Positions 8,317 to 18,239 of a DNA stretch of 64,000 bases are shown here, one piece after another. Each line of letters opens with the position of its first letter. Positions within the stretch are counted from its first letter, which is position 1. The DNA is from Achromobacter arsenitoxydans SY8 (GTDB lineage Bacteria > Pseudomonadota > Gammaproteobacteria > Burkholderiales > Burkholderiaceae_B): the NCBI RefSeq assembly GCF_000236785.1, contig NZ_AGUF01000043.1:1-64000 (forward strand), given 5' to 3'. The position numbers and the translations under genes were made by a program. The notes under the pieces were generated by a model, which was given only the letters and a program-made list of their open reading frames with translations, did not search any database and was not told where the DNA came from.

Positions 8317-8949
8317 ATGACCTACTCCGCCAAAGAAATCTTCAAGACCCTGCAAGGCGAAGGCGCCCACGCAGGCCGCGCGGCGGTGTTCTGCCGGTTC
8401 GCGGGCTGTAATCTCTGGACCGGCCGCGAAAGCGACCGCGCCAGCGCCGCCTGCACGTTCTGCGACACCGATTTCATCGGCACCGACGGCGACGGCGGCG
8501 GCAAGTTCGCTTCGGCCGAACTGCTGGCCGACGCCATCGCAGCGGCCTGGGGCCCGGGCCTAGAAAACCGCTACGTGGTGTTCACCGGCGGCGAACCGCT
8601 GCTGCAGCTGGATGCGCCGCTCCTGGCCGCCATCCACGCCCGCGGCTTCACTGTTGCCATCGAAACCAACGGCACGATCAAGCCGCCGGCGGGCATAGAC
8701 TGGATCTGCGTCAGCCCCAAGGGCACGGCGCCGGTCGTGATCGAACGCGGCAACGAGCTCAAGCTGGTCTACCCGCAGCTCAACGCGCTGCCCGAAACGT
8801 TCGCGGGGCTGGATTTCGAGCACTTCTTCCTGCAACCCATGGACGGCCCGGCACGCGCGGCCAACACCGAACAGGCCGTCCAGTACTGTATGCAGCATCC
8901 GCAATGGCGGCTTAGCCTGCAGACCCACAAATACATAGGCATTCCATGA
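8317..8949 (+). CDS. queE: 7-carboxy-7-deazaguanine synthase QueE (radical SAM)
   Basis: This 210-residue radical-SAM enzyme of the preQ0/queuosine pathway converts carboxytetrahydropterin to 7-carboxy-7-deazaguanine. The cluster-binding cysteines are C31, C46 and C49. The 14-residue spacing between the first two is the expanded spacing characteristic of this QueE type. GEPLLQ (SAM contact), TNGT and a terminal LQTHKYIGIP motif are also present. queD begins 28 bp downstream, giving two consecutive steps of the pathway; queC is not in the window. A taaaat sequence at 8264-8269 could be the -10 element. Confidence 0.93.
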   Translation: MTYSAKEIFKTLQGEGAHAGRAAVFCRFAGCNLWTGRESDRASAACTFCDTDFIGTDGDGGGKFASAELLADAIAAAWGPGLENRYVVFTGGEPLLQLDAPLLAAIHARGFTVAIETNGTIKPPAGIDWICVSPKGTAPVVIERGNELKLVYPQLNALPETFAGLDFEHFFLQPMDGPARAANTEQAVQYCMQHPQWRLSLQTHKYIGIP

Positions 8950-8977
8950 TTTACCCCCACGCCTTGCGGAGCGCACG

Positions 8978-9421
8978 ATGATTTCCGTGACCCGCAGGCT
9001 CGAGTTCGACGCCGGCCACCGCATCCCCGATCACCGCAGCCAGTGCCGCAATCTGCATGGCCACCGCTACGTGCTGGAGATCACCCTGACCGGCGACATC
9101 GTGCAGGCCGCCGGCGAGTCCGACAACGGCATGCTGATGGACTTCTCCGAGATCAAGCACATCGCCAAGACCCACATCGTGGACGTCTGGGACCACGCGT
9201 TCCTGGTGTTTGAAGGCGACGCCGCCGTGCGCGGCTTCCTGGACAGCCTGCCCGGCCACAAGACCGTCGTGCTGGACCGCATTCCCACGGCGGAAAACCT
9301 GGCCGCCATCGTCTTCGAAACGCTGGCGCCGCATTACCACGGCCATTACGGCGCGGACCTGCGCCTGACGCGCGTGCGCCTGTACGAAACGCCTAATTGC
9401 TGGGCCGACTGCAACGGCTGA
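8978..9421 (+). CDS. queD: 6-carboxy-5,6,7,8-tetrahydropterin synthase QueD
   Basis: This 147-residue member of the PTPS fold makes the substrate of QueE from dihydroneopterin triphosphate. Zinc ligands are visible as H14 (FDAGHRI) and the pair H27/H29 (NLHGHRY); the catalytic cysteine is C23 (RSQCRN). The late motif VRLYETPNCWADC carries the conserved glutamate that binds the pterin ring. GTP cyclohydrolase I (folE), which supplies the precursor, is about 49.5 kb away at 58.9 kb. Confidence 0.93.
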   Translation: MISVTRRLEFDAGHRIPDHRSQCRNLHGHRYVLEITLTGDIVQAAGESDNGMLMDFSEIKHIAKTHIVDVWDHAFLVFEGDAAVRGFLDSLPGHKTVVLDRIPTAENLAAIVFETLAPHYHGHYGADLRLTRVRLYETPNCWADCNG

Positions 9422-9459
9422 TGCCTTGCGGGAAAAGCGCGTTCCCCGGGTCTCTGACA

Positions 9460-9481
9460 CCGGCCGCGCAAGCGCGGCCGG
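9460..9481. terminator. GC-rich hairpin between queD and the convergent gene
   Basis: The arms ccggccgcgc and gcgcggccgg are exact complements around aa. The hairpin lies between two convergent genes, where a bidirectional transcription stop is expected. No T-tract follows on either strand, so intrinsic termination is uncertain. A partial copy of the tctgacacc repeat seen elsewhere in the window precedes it at 9452-9460. Confidence 0.4.
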
Positions 9482-9493
9482 CCCCTAAAAGCT

Positions 9494-10447
9494 TCAGCCC
9501 CGCCCTTCCCGGCGTTCAATCGACGCCACTTCCCGGCGCATCGCCTTGAGCCAGGCCTTGAGCAGGGACTCATCCGAAAACTGCATCACCTCGTGTTCGA
9601 GTTCGCGGATGTATTCCTGGATGTCGACGATATCGGCGTCCAGTTCCTCGATCACCGTCTCCGGGTCGAATGACGCGAACGGGTCCAGGTCATAGCGCAG
9701 CTTGAAGCCTTCTTCCGCATGGCTGGCCTGGGCCAGGACTTCGTCGAGCTGCCTGGCCAGGACGGCGTTGGCCTTGTCCAGCGCGTCGCCGCTCAGCCCT
9801 TCGGCCGCCACGGCGGTCTGTAGCGCCGGATCCCGCGCGGACTCGGCCAGGCGCTCGCGTTCGGCGTCCTGCAGCGCCTGCCACGCCGCTTCGTTCGTCA
9901 CGGCCGGGCGCAGGGCCTGCCGCGCCTCTTCCAGCAGTTCTTCGGCCTCTTCGTCTTCGAACTGGTCAGAGATGAGCTGCAGCAGCTGGATCGGCGTGTA
10001 AGCGCCCAGCTCGCCGGCGTCCAGTTCCAGAGCCTCGGCCAGATACGCCTTCGCCTCTTCGGTGTCTTCAGCGACATCCGCGTCGTAATCGGAACCGCCG
10101 TGCTTCTTGTACAGGGTTTTCAGCCGCGCGGCGTCGCAGCCGGCAGGCAGGTCGCTCTTGGCGCCCAACCCCAGCAATTCTTCCGAGAATTCCGTGACCA
10201 GCTCGGACACGAACTGGCGTTCGGCCTTGGACAGGCCCATGTTCTTGTAGGCGTGGTCAAAGCACAGCACCAGCTTGTAGCGCAGCGAATTCAGCTTTTC
10301 TTCGAGCGGTCGCAGGTCCTGCGTGTACTTGCGCTGGTAGTCGGCTTCGATTGCCTGCCAGCCCGCCAGCCGGGCGCGTTCGGCCTCGATCCTTGCCTGC
10401 AGCCGCTCGAACAGCTCCTGCGGACTTTCCAGGGAAGATTCACCCAT
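9494..10447 (-). CDS. Acidic coiled-coil protein of unknown function
   Basis: The start at 10447 follows aaggagtg 5-12 bp upstream and gives 317 residues. The protein is cytoplasmic, strongly acidic and almost wholly helical. Coiled-coil-like stretches lie at about residues 10-65 (LFERLQARIEAERARL) and 240-300 (VIEELDADIVDIQEYIREL). A middle segment is Glu/Asp-rich (FEDEEAEELLEEARQAL). Related proteins in beta-proteobacteria are sometimes labelled DnaJ-like, but I see no HPD tripeptide or zinc repeats, so that label is not supported. It is divergent from the RND operon across a Fur-box-like site. Function unknown. Confidence 0.65.
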   Translation of the reverse strand: MGESSLESPQELFERLQARIEAERARLAGWQAIEADYQRKYTQDLRPLEEKLNSLRYKLVLCFDHAYKNMGLSKAERQFVSELVTEFSEELLGLGAKSDLPAGCDAARLKTLYKKHGGSDYDADVAEDTEEAKAYLAEALELDAGELGAYTPIQLLQLISDQFEDEEAEELLEEARQALRPAVTNEAAWQALQDAERERLAESARDPALQTAVAAEGLSGDALDKANAVLARQLDEVLAQASHAEEGFKLRYDLDPFASFDPETVIEELDADIVDIQEYIRELEHEVMQFSDESLLKAWLKAMRREVASIERREGRG

Positions 10448-10529
10448 GACCCACTCCTTGCTAAACCAGGTATTAAAAACAGCCGCCACTCTAAACGATA
10501 CGCGCAAACCCTTCTTGAAAATTCCTTTC

Positions 10530-10548
10530 AATAACGCTAATCATTATT
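10530..10548. promoter_or_regulatory. Fur-box-like sequence in the divergent promoter region
   Basis: The 19-mer aataacgctaatcattatt matches the classical Fur consensus gataatgataatcattatc at 15 of 19 positions (my count). It is embedded in the most AT-rich stretch of the region, 82 bp upstream of the acidic coiled-coil gene and 50 bp upstream of the RND adaptor gene. Iron control of the RND pump would fit known roles of MdtABC-type pumps in siderophore export. Occupancy by Fur is inference. Confidence 0.5.
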
Positions 10549-10597
10549 ATTAATATAGAATCTCGGCTGTCCGCTATCCCCTCGCCTGGCAGCCCCG

Positions 10598-11767
10598 ATG
10601 TTCCTGCGCTCCCTTGCGGGTCCCACCCCCTCACGCAAACGCCTGATCCTGATCGGCGCCGTCCTGGCGCTGGCCCTCCTGGTCGGTACGGCTGTCTGGC
10701 TGGCGGGCGATAAGGGTCCCGCCGTTCCGCCCCCGCCCAATTACGGGAAGATCCCTGTCGCCGTGAGCGTCGCCGCCGCGCGCACCGGTCCGCTGCAGCG
10801 CGATCTGCACGCCCTGGGCACCATCACGCCGCTGGCGCAAGTAACCCTGCGCAGCCAAGTCGATGGCGAACTGCTCAGACTGCACTACACCGAGGGCCAG
10901 GCCGTCGCCCGGGGCCAACTGCTGGCGGAGATTGATCCTCGTCCCTACCTGGCCGCGCTGGCCTCCGCCGAAGGCGAACTGGCGCAGACCCAGGCGCTGC
11001 TGGACAACGCGCAGGCCGACCTGCAGCGCTACCGCAAGCTGGCGCGGCAGGAAGCCGTGGCCGGCCAGCAACTGGATACCGCCGAGGCCCAGGCGCGCAT
11101 GTACGCCGCGCAGCGGCAGAGAAACCTGGCGCAGGTGGCCGACGCCAGGCGCCTGCTGGACCACACCCGCATCGTCGCGCCGCACGCGGGCCGGATCGGG
11201 CTGCGCCGCATCGACGCCGGCAATCACGTGCGCGCGGACGACGCCAACGGCCTGACCACGCTGGTGCAGACCAAGCCCATCTCGGCCCTCTTCAGCATTT
11301 CCGAGACCCGGCTGGACATCCTGCGCCAGGCCCAGGCCAGGAATCCCGTGCTGCGCGTGCAGGCGTGGGACGCCGAAGACCGCCGCGTCCTGGCCGAGGG
11401 CACGCTGGAAGCGCTGGACAACCGCATCCAGGCCGCCAGCGGCACCGTGCGCCTGCGGGCCCGCTTCGACAATGCCGACGAATCGCTGTTTCCCAACCAG
11501 TTTGTGAACATCCGGCTGGCCGTGGTGCAGCAGGACAACGTCGTGACCATTCCGACCGCCGCCGTGCAGTACGGCTCGGAGGGCGCCTTCGTATTCGTGA
11601 TCGACAAGGATGCGCGGGCGGCCCGCCGCGTCCTGCAGCTGGGCCCGGCCAACGCCGGACGCATTGTGGTGCTGGCCGGCCTGGCCCAGGACGAGCGCGT
11701 GGTCGTGGAAGGCGTGGACCGCCTGCACGACGGACGCGACGTGCAGATCGTCGACCAGCAAGGCTAG
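10598..11767 (+). CDS. mdtA: RND efflux periplasmic adaptor, MdtA type
   Basis: This 389-residue membrane-fusion protein has an N-terminal anchor helix (about residues 17-38), a biotinyl-lipoyl hairpin domain (VTLRSQVDGELLRLHYTEGQ), a coiled-coil hairpin rich in Gln/Ala (ELAQTQALLDNAQADLQRY), and beta-barrel and membrane-proximal domains ending VVVEGVDRLHDGRDV. It bridges the two inner-membrane RND subunits encoded immediately downstream to an outer-membrane channel. It is the first gene of a three-gene unit (24 bp to mdtB) behind a Fur-like site. Confidence 0.9.
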   Translation: MFLRSLAGPTPSRKRLILIGAVLALALLVGTAVWLAGDKGPAVPPPPNYGKIPVAVSVAAARTGPLQRDLHALGTITPLAQVTLRSQVDGELLRLHYTEGQAVARGQLLAEIDPRPYLAALASAEGELAQTQALLDNAQADLQRYRKLARQEAVAGQQLDTAEAQARMYAAQRQRNLAQVADARRLLDHTRIVAPHAGRIGLRRIDAGNHVRADDANGLTTLVQTKPISALFSISETRLDILRQAQARNPVLRVQAWDAEDRRVLAEGTLEALDNRIQAASGTVRLRARFDNADESLFPNQFVNIRLAVVQQDNVVTIPTAAVQYGSEGAFVFVIDKDARAARRVLQLGPANAGRIVVLAGLAQDERVVVEGVDRLHDGRDVQIVDQQG

Positions 11768-11791
11768 CGCCGGCATCCAAAGGAATTCAGC

Positions 11792-14700
11792 ATGAGCCTG
11801 TCACGCCCCTTCATCCTGCGTCCGGTCGCCACGTCATTCCTGATGATCGCCCTGCTGCTGTCCGGCATCCTGGCATGGCGCATGCTGCCCGTGGCGGCGC
11901 TGCCGCAGGTCGATTACCCCATCATCCAGGTGACCACGCAGTACCCGGGCGCCAGCCCCAACGTGACCGCGCGCGCCGTGACCGCCCCGCTGGAGCGGCG
12001 CTTCGGACAGATTCCCGGCCTGAAGCAGATGTCTTCCACCAGCGGCAGCGGCATCTCGGTCATCACGCTGCAGTTCGCGCTGGACGTGCCGCTGGGCGTG
12101 GCCGAACAGGAGGTCCAGGCCGCCATCAGCGCCAGCGATTCGCTGCTGCCCAACGACCTGCCCACCCCGCCCGTCTACCGCAAGGTCAATCCGGCGGACG
12201 TGCCCATCCTGACGCTGGCCGTAACGTCGGATTCCCTGCCCTTGCCCACGGTCTACGACCTGGTCGACACGCGCATGACCCAGCGGCTGTCGCAGCTGTC
12301 GGGCGTCGGCATGGTCAGCCTGGCCGGCGGCCAGCGGCCCGCCGTGCGCGTGCAGGTCAACCCGATGGCGCTGGCCGCGCGCGGGCTGCAGCTGTCCGAC
12401 GTGCAGGAGGCCATCGCCAAGGCGAACTCCAACCAGCCCAAGGGCAGCTTCGATGGTCCGGTGCGTTCCGTCATCATGGACGCCAATGACCAGCTCCAGA
12501 GCGCCGCGGAATACCGCGAACTGATCGTGGCCTGGAAGAATGGCGCGCCGGTGCGGCTGGGGCAGATCGCCACGGTGGAGGACGGGGCCGAAGACCGCTA
12601 CCTGGCCGCGTGGGTCGACAAGCAGCCCGCCGTGCTGGTGAACATCCAGCGCCAGCCGGGCGCCAACGTCATCGCGGTGGCCGACCAGGTCAAGGCGCTG
12701 CTGCCCCAGCTGACGGCCAGCCTGCCCGCCGCTGCACAGGTGCGCATCCTGACCGACCGCACCGAAAGCATCCGCGCGTCGGTGCGCGGGGTGCAGTGGG
12801 AACTGGCCTTCGCCGTGGGTCTGGTGGTGCTGGTGACGTTCCTGTTCCTGCGCAACCTGCCCGCCACCCTGATCCCCAGCCTGGCCGTGCCGCTATCCCT
12901 GATCGGCACCTTCGGCTTCATGCACCTGGCCGGGTTTTCCACCAACAACCTCACGCTGATGGCGCTGACCATCGGCGCGGGCTTCGTGGTGGACGACGCC
13001 ATCGTCATGCTGGAGAACATTGCCCGCTACCGCGAACAAGGCCATAGCCCCATGTCCGCGGCGCTCAAGGGCGCGGGCCAGATCGGCTTCACGCTGGTGT
13101 CGCTGACCCTGTCGCTGATCGCGGTGCTGATCCCACTGCTGTTCATGGAAGACGTGGTGGGCCGGCTGTTCCGCGAGTTCGCCGTGACGCTAGCCGTCGC
13201 CATCCTGATATCGCTGGCCGTGTCGCTGACCCTCACCCCCATGATGTGCGCGCGGCTGCTGCCGGCGCATGCGCCGTCCAAACCGGGCCTGCTGGACCGC
13301 GTGCAGGCCCGCTACGCCGGCTGGCTTGACGTGACGCTGCGCCACCAGCGCCTGACCCTGCTGGCGATGCTGGCGACCGTGGCGCTGACCGGCCTGCTGT
13401 ACCTGGCGGTGCCCAAGGGCTTCTTCCCGGCGCAGGACGGCGGCGTGCTGCAGGGCGTGACCCAGTCGTCGCAAAGCACGTCGTTCGACGCCATGTCGCG
13501 CCGCCAGCAGGCGGTGGCCCAAAGCCTGCTGGCCGATCCCGACGTGGCCAGCCTGTCATCCTTCATCGGCATCGACGGCATGAACGCCACGCTGAACACC
13601 GGCCGCCTGCTCATCAACCTGAAGCCCTGGGGCGAGCGCAGCGCGCCGCTGGCGGACATCATGGCGCGGCTGGATGCGCGGGCCCGCGAGGTGCAGGGCA
13701 TTTCGCTGTACCTGCAGCCTGTGCAGGAACTCAATATCGAAGACCGCGTCAGCCGCGGCCAGTACCAGTTCAGCCTGACCTCGCCCGACAGCGCGCTGCT
13801 GTCGCGCTGGACCGGCGAGCTGATGCAGCGCCTGGCGCAAGCCCCGGAACTGGCCGATATATCGTCCGACCTGCAGGGCGACGGCCGTCAGGCCTACCTG
13901 GAAGTGTCGCGCGACGCCGCTGCGCGCCTGGGCGTGACCATGGACGACGTGGCGCAGACGCTGTACAACGCCTTCGGCCAGCGCCAGGTCGCCACCCTGT
14001 TCACGCAGTCGAACCAGTACCGCGTGGTGCTGGAAGTGGACCGGACCCTGGCCATGAGTCCCGACGCGCTGGAACGCATCCATCTGCAGACCGCGGACGG
14101 GCAGGCGATCCCCCTGTCGGCCCTGGCCACGGTCAGCGAGCGCGCGGTCCCGCTGGCGGTCAACCACCTGTCGCAATTCCCCGCAGTGAACCTGTCGTTC
14201 AACCTGCCGCCCGGCGGCTCGCTGGGCGAGGCCATCGCCGCCATCGAGGCTGCCCGTCAGGCCATCGGCATGCCCGAGAGCGTCGAATTGCGGCTGCAGG
14301 GCGCGGCCTCGGCGTTCCAGGCATCGCTGTCCAACACGCTGTGGCTGATGCTGGCCGCCGTGGTCACCATGTACCTGGTGCTCGGCATGCTGTACGAAAG
14401 CGCCATCCATCCCGTCACCATCCTGTCCACCCTGCCCTCGGCCACGGTCGGCGCGCTGCTGGCGCTGCTGCTTACCGGCCGGCCGCTGGACCTGATCGCC
14501 GTCATCGGCATCATTTTGCTGATCGGGCTGGTCAAGAAGAACGGCATCATGATGGTGGACTTTGCGCTGGAGGCCGAGCGCACGCGCGGCCTGTCGCCGC
14601 GGGACGCCATCCGCGAGGCCGCGCTGCTGCGCCTGCGCCCCATCCTGATGACCACGCTGGCCGCGCTGTTCGGCGCGCTGCCGCTGATGCTGGCGACGGG

Positions 14701-14872
14701 CTCTGGCGCCGAACTGCGCCAGCCGCTAGGCTGGGTCATGGTCGGCGGGCTGCTGGTAAGCCAGGTGCTGACGCTGTTCACTACCCCCGCCGTCTATCTG
14801 TTCTTCCATCGCCTGGGACAGCGGCGCGCCGCCCCTGCGAACGCGCCCGGCGCTGAAGGCCCGGCACGATGA
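11792..14872 (+). CDS. mdtB: Multidrug RND permease subunit, MdtB type
   Basis: This 1026-residue RND transporter has the usual plan: TM1, a large periplasmic loop, TM2-7, a second loop, TM8-12. The start [20 protein letters not shown] and the [18 protein letters not shown] motif are typical of the MdtB branch. Proton-relay aspartates are present in TM4 ([15 protein letters not shown]) and the TM10 lysine is seen in [14 protein letters not shown]. MdtB and MdtC form a heteromeric trimer in characterised systems. The aaggaattc ribosome site stands just upstream, and the stop overlaps the mdtC start by 4 bp. Confidence 0.93.
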   Translation: MSLSRPFILRPVATSFLMIALLLSGILAWRMLPVAALPQVDYPIIQVTTQYPGASPNVTARAVTAPLERRFGQIPGLKQMSSTSGSGISVITLQFALDVPLGVAEQEVQAAISASDSLLPNDLPTPPVYRKVNPADVPILTLAVTSDSLPLPTVYDLVDTRMTQRLSQLSGVGMVSLAGGQRPAVRVQVNPMALAARGLQLSDVQEAIAKANSNQPKGSFDGPVRSVIMDANDQLQSAAEYRELIVAWKNGAPVRLGQIATVEDGAEDRYLAAWVDKQPAVLVNIQRQPGANVIAVADQVKALLPQLTASLPAAAQVRILTDRTESIRASVRGVQWELAFAVGLVVLVTFLFLRNLPATLIPSLAVPLSLIGTFGFMHLAGFSTNNLTLMALTIGAGFVVDDAIVMLENIARYREQGHSPMSAALKGAGQIGFTLVSLTLSLIAVLIPLLFMEDVVGRLFREFAVTLAVAILISLAVSLTLTPMMCARLLPAHAPSKPGLLDRVQARYAGWLDVTLRHQRLTLLAMLATVALTGLLYLAVPKGFFPAQDGGVLQGVTQSSQSTSFDAMSRRQQAVAQSLLADPDVASLSSFIGIDGMNATLNTGRLLINLKPWGERSAPLADIMARLDARAREVQGISLYLQPVQELNIEDRVSRGQYQFSLTSPDSALLSRWTGELMQRLAQAPELADISSDLQGDGRQAYLEVSRDAAARLGVTMDDVAQTLYNAFGQRQVATLFTQSNQYRVVLEVDRTLAMSPDALERIHLQTADGQAIPLSALATVSERAVPLAVNHLSQFPAVNLSFNLPPGGSLGEAIAAIEAARQAIGMPESVELRLQGAASAFQASLSNTLWLMLAAVVTMYLVLGMLYESAIHPVTILSTLPSATVGALLALLLTGRPLDLIAVIGIILLIGLVKKNGIMMVDFALEAERTRGLSPRDAIREAALLRLRPILMTTLAALFGALPLMLATGSGAELRQPLGWVMVGGLLVSQVLTLFTTPAVYLFFHRLGQRRAAPANAPGAEGPAR

Positions 14873-17800
14873 TCCGGGCCCTGCTGCACCGGCCCGTCGC
14901 CTGCATTTTCCTGGCGCTGGCGCTGACCCTGCTGGGCGCTGTGGCGTGGCGCCTGCTGCCGGTGGCGCCGCTGCCCCAGGTGGACTTTCCCACCATCGAG
15001 GTGCGGGCCGACCTGCCCGGCGCCAGCCCGGAAAGCATGGCCAGCACGGTGGCAGCGCCGCTGGAACGCGCGCTGGGCGCCATCGCGGGCGTCAGTTCCA
15101 TGACTTCGTCCAGCAACCAGGGCGCGACGCGGGTGCAGTTGCAGTTCGACCTGGACCGCGACATCAACGAAGCCGCGCGCGACGTGCAGGCCGCGATCAA
15201 CGCCGCCCGCGCGGAATTGCCCGCCGGCATGCCCGGCAACCCCAGCTACCGCAAGGTCAATCCTTCGCAGGCGCCCATCATGGCGCTGGCGATCAGTTCC
15301 GGCACCCGGCCCGCCGGCCAGCTCTACGACATTGCGTCGACGGTGCTGGCGCAGAAGATCTCGCAGATCAGCGGCGTGGGCGAAGTGACCCTGGGCGGCA
15401 GCTCGCTGCCCGCCGTGCGGGTGCAGGTCAATCCCAACGCGCTGGCGCACTACGGCGTGGCGCTGGACGACGTGCGCCAGGCGATCTCCGACGCCGCGCC
15501 CATGGGGCCGCAGGGCCAGTTCGACTCGGAAGGCCGGCGCTGGGAGGTCGGCACGCCGGAACAGCCGCGCAGCGCGCACGACTACAACAGCCTGATCGTG
15601 CGCTACAAGGACGGCGCGGTGATCCGGCTGTCGCAGGTGGCGCGCGTAAGCGATTCGGTGGAAAACCGCTACAGCAGCGGCTTTCACAACCGCAACCCGG
15701 CCGTGGTGCTGACCATCAGCCGCCAGCCAGGCTCCAACATCATCGAGACCATCGCCGCCATCAACCAGGCCCTGCCCGGCCTGCGCGCGCTGATGCCCGC
15801 CGACGTCGACCTGACCGTGGCGCTGGACCGCTCGCCCGGCATCAAGGCCACGCTGCGCGAAGCGCACATCACGCTGGCGCTGGCGGCCGGGCTGGTGATC
15901 CTGGTCGTCTGGCTGTTCCTGGGCAACGCCCGGGCCGCCGCGATTCCCAGCGTCGCCATCCCGGTCTGCCTGATCGCCACCTTCGCCGTCATGTACGCCT
16001 GGGGCTTTTCGCTGAACAACCTGTCGCTGATGGCCCTGATCGTGGCGGCCGGGCTGGTGGTGGACGACGCAATCGTGGTGCTCGAGAACATCTCCCGCCA
16101 CATCGAGCGCGGCCTGACGCCCGCCCGGGCCGCCTTGCGCGGCGTGCGCGAAGTGGGCTTCACCCTGGTCGCCATGACCCTGGCGCTGAGCGTGGTGTTC
16201 GTTTCCATCCTGTTCATGGGCGGGCTGGTCGAGCGGCTATTCCGCGAGTTTTCGATCACGCTGGTGGCCGCCACCGTGATTTCACTGGTGGTGTCGGTGG
16301 CCATCATCCCCGCCTTGTGCGCCCGCTGGCTCAAGCCGGCCGGGCACACGGCGGCCGCTACCGCGGCGGCCGCTGCCCCGCCCCCGCCTTCGCGCATGCG
16401 GGCCGCCTTCGCCCGCGTGCACGAGTGGTACGGCGCGTCGCTGGCCCGCGTGCTGGGCCACGCCCGCCTGACGCTGCTGCTGCTGGCCGGCGTGGTCGGC
16501 CTGAATGTCTATCTGTATGTGCAAGCCCCCAAGGGCTTCCTGCCCGTGCAGGACACGGGGCAACTGATGGGCTTCGTGCGCGGCGACGACGGCTTTTCGT
16601 TCCAGGTCATGCAGCCCAAGATCAACCAATACCGCCAACTGGTGCTGAAGCACCCGGCCGTGCAGGACGTGATCGGCTACAACGGCGGCGGCCTGGGCAT
16701 CAGCAATTCGCTGTTCCTGATCCGCCTGAAGCCCGCCGCCGAACGCGGGGAATCCTCCACGGAAGTCATCAACTGGCTGCGCACGAACGCGCCGGCGGTG
16801 CCGGGCGGCATGTTCTTCCTGAACGTGGACCAGGACCTGCGCATGCCCGGCGGCTTCGGCAATTCGGGCGACCACGAACTGGCCATCATGGCCAGCGACG
16901 TCCCGTCGCTGCGGGAATGGTCGCGCAAGATCTCCAAGGCCATGCAGGACATCCCCGAACTGCGCGACGTGGACGCCCAGGGCGACGGCGCCACGCAGCA
17001 GGTCGTCATCGACATCGACCGCAGCGCCGCCCAGCGCCTGGGCGTGGACATGGACACCATCAGCAGCGTGCTGAGCAATTCGTTCAGCCAGCGCCAGGTG
17101 GCCACTCTGTACGACGCCATGAACCAGTATCGCGTGGTGCTGGAACTGGATCCGCGCTACACCGAGGACCCCGAGGTGCTGGAACAGGTGTACGTGGTGG
17201 CGGCCGACGGCAACCGCGTGCCGCTGACCGCGTTCGCGACCTACGACAACGGACTCGTCAACGACCGGGTGTTCCACGAAGGCCTGTTCGCGTCCGTGTG
17301 GGTGGGCTTTTCACTGGCGCCCGGCGTGTCGCTGGAACAGGGCCTGGCCGCCATCGACGCCGCCATGGCCAAGCTGATGGTGCCGTCCCACATCCAGACG
17401 CGGCTGGGCGGCGACGCGCGCAACTTCCAGCAGAGCCTGCAGGACCAGCCCTGGCTGATCCTGGCGGTGCTGATCGCCATCTACCTGGTGCTGGGCATCC
17501 TGTACGAAAGCCCGCTGCATCCCCTGACCATCCTGTCCACCCTGCCGTCCGCCGGCGTGGGCGCGCTGCTGGCGCTGCGGCTGGCGGGCATCGAATTCAC
17601 CCTGATCGCGCTGCTTGGCCTGTTCCTGCTGGTGGGCATCGTCATGAAAAACGCGATCCTGATGATCGACTTCGCCATCAGCCTGGAACGGCGGGAAAAC
17701 CTGACGCCCGAACAGGCCATCCACCGGGCCGCCATGCTGCGCCTGCGCCCCATCGTCATGACCAACCTGGCCGGCCTGCTGGGCGCCCTGCCCCTGGTGC

Positions 17801-17976
17801 TGGGCATGGGCGAGGGCTCGGAGCTGCGCCGTCCGCTGGGCATCGCCATCGTCGGCGGACTGATGATCAGCCAGTTCCTGACCCTGTATACGACGCCGAT
17901 CGTGTATCTGGCGCTGGAACGGCTGCGGCGGCGGGTAAAGACTGCCCGCCACGCAACCGCCCGCAGCCCGGACTAG
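14869..17976 (+). CDS. mdtC: Multidrug RND permease subunit, MdtC type
   Basis: This 1035-residue RND subunit is paired with MdtB. The [19 protein letters not shown] opening and the TM4 motif [15 protein letters not shown] identify it. The lysine-bearing motif [15 protein letters not shown] is the MdtC form of TM10. An Ala/Pro-rich insertion (about residues 490-510, [14 protein letters not shown]) sits in the cytoplasmic linker before the second half. It overlaps mdtB by 4 bp. The adaptor-B-C order matches MdtABC of enterobacteria and MuxABC of pseudomonads. The outer-membrane factor follows after a 263-bp gap, so it may have its own promoter. Confidence 0.93.
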   Translation: MIRALLHRPVACIFLALALTLLGAVAWRLLPVAPLPQVDFPTIEVRADLPGASPESMASTVAAPLERALGAIAGVSSMTSSSNQGATRVQLQFDLDRDINEAARDVQAAINAARAELPAGMPGNPSYRKVNPSQAPIMALAISSGTRPAGQLYDIASTVLAQKISQISGVGEVTLGGSSLPAVRVQVNPNALAHYGVALDDVRQAISDAAPMGPQGQFDSEGRRWEVGTPEQPRSAHDYNSLIVRYKDGAVIRLSQVARVSDSVENRYSSGFHNRNPAVVLTISRQPGSNIIETIAAINQALPGLRALMPADVDLTVALDRSPGIKATLREAHITLALAAGLVILVVWLFLGNARAAAIPSVAIPVCLIATFAVMYAWGFSLNNLSLMALIVAAGLVVDDAIVVLENISRHIERGLTPARAALRGVREVGFTLVAMTLALSVVFVSILFMGGLVERLFREFSITLVAATVISLVVSVAIIPALCARWLKPAGHTAAATAAAAAPPPPSRMRAAFARVHEWYGASLARVLGHARLTLLLLAGVVGLNVYLYVQAPKGFLPVQDTGQLMGFVRGDDGFSFQVMQPKINQYRQLVLKHPAVQDVIGYNGGGLGISNSLFLIRLKPAAERGESSTEVINWLRTNAPAVPGGMFFLNVDQDLRMPGGFGNSGDHELAIMASDVPSLREWSRKISKAMQDIPELRDVDAQGDGATQQVVIDIDRSAAQRLGVDMDTISSVLSNSFSQRQVATLYDAMNQYRVVLELDPRYTEDPEVLEQVYVVAADGNRVPLTAFATYDNGLVNDRVFHEGLFASVWVGFSLAPGVSLEQGLAAIDAAMAKLMVPSHIQTRLGGDARNFQQSLQDQPWLILAVLIAIYLVLGILYESPLHPLTILSTLPSAGVGALLALRLAGIEFTLIALLGLFLLVGIVMKNAILMIDFAISLERRENLTPEQAIHRAAMLRLRPIVMTNLAGLLGALPLVLGMGEGSELRRPLGIAIVGGLMISQFLTLYTTPIVYLALERLRRRVKTARHATARSPD

Positions 17977-18239
17977 CGCTTTTGGGCGAACGCGATTTCG
18001 CTGGCCTGCTCTAGCCTGAACCCGAAAAGCTCAATAGAATCAATCGGCATGCTGAAGCACGCCCGTCCAGCCCGGCACAGCGCGACAGCCGCGCGTTTCC
18101 GGAGACGGCTTGGTGCTTACGCTGCCGGCGCGGGCGCCAGATAGCGCCGGCGTCAGGCACTTCGGCGTTCATGGTGCGCGGCAACATCGGGCCGCCGCCT
18201 GGACCGTTGCGGTTAGGCTCTTCACAGACCTGGTGCCCA

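Noticed and set aside
9494-10447. DnaJ-type chaperone annotation
   Set aside because: No J-domain HPD motif, glycine-rich region or zinc repeats are visible.
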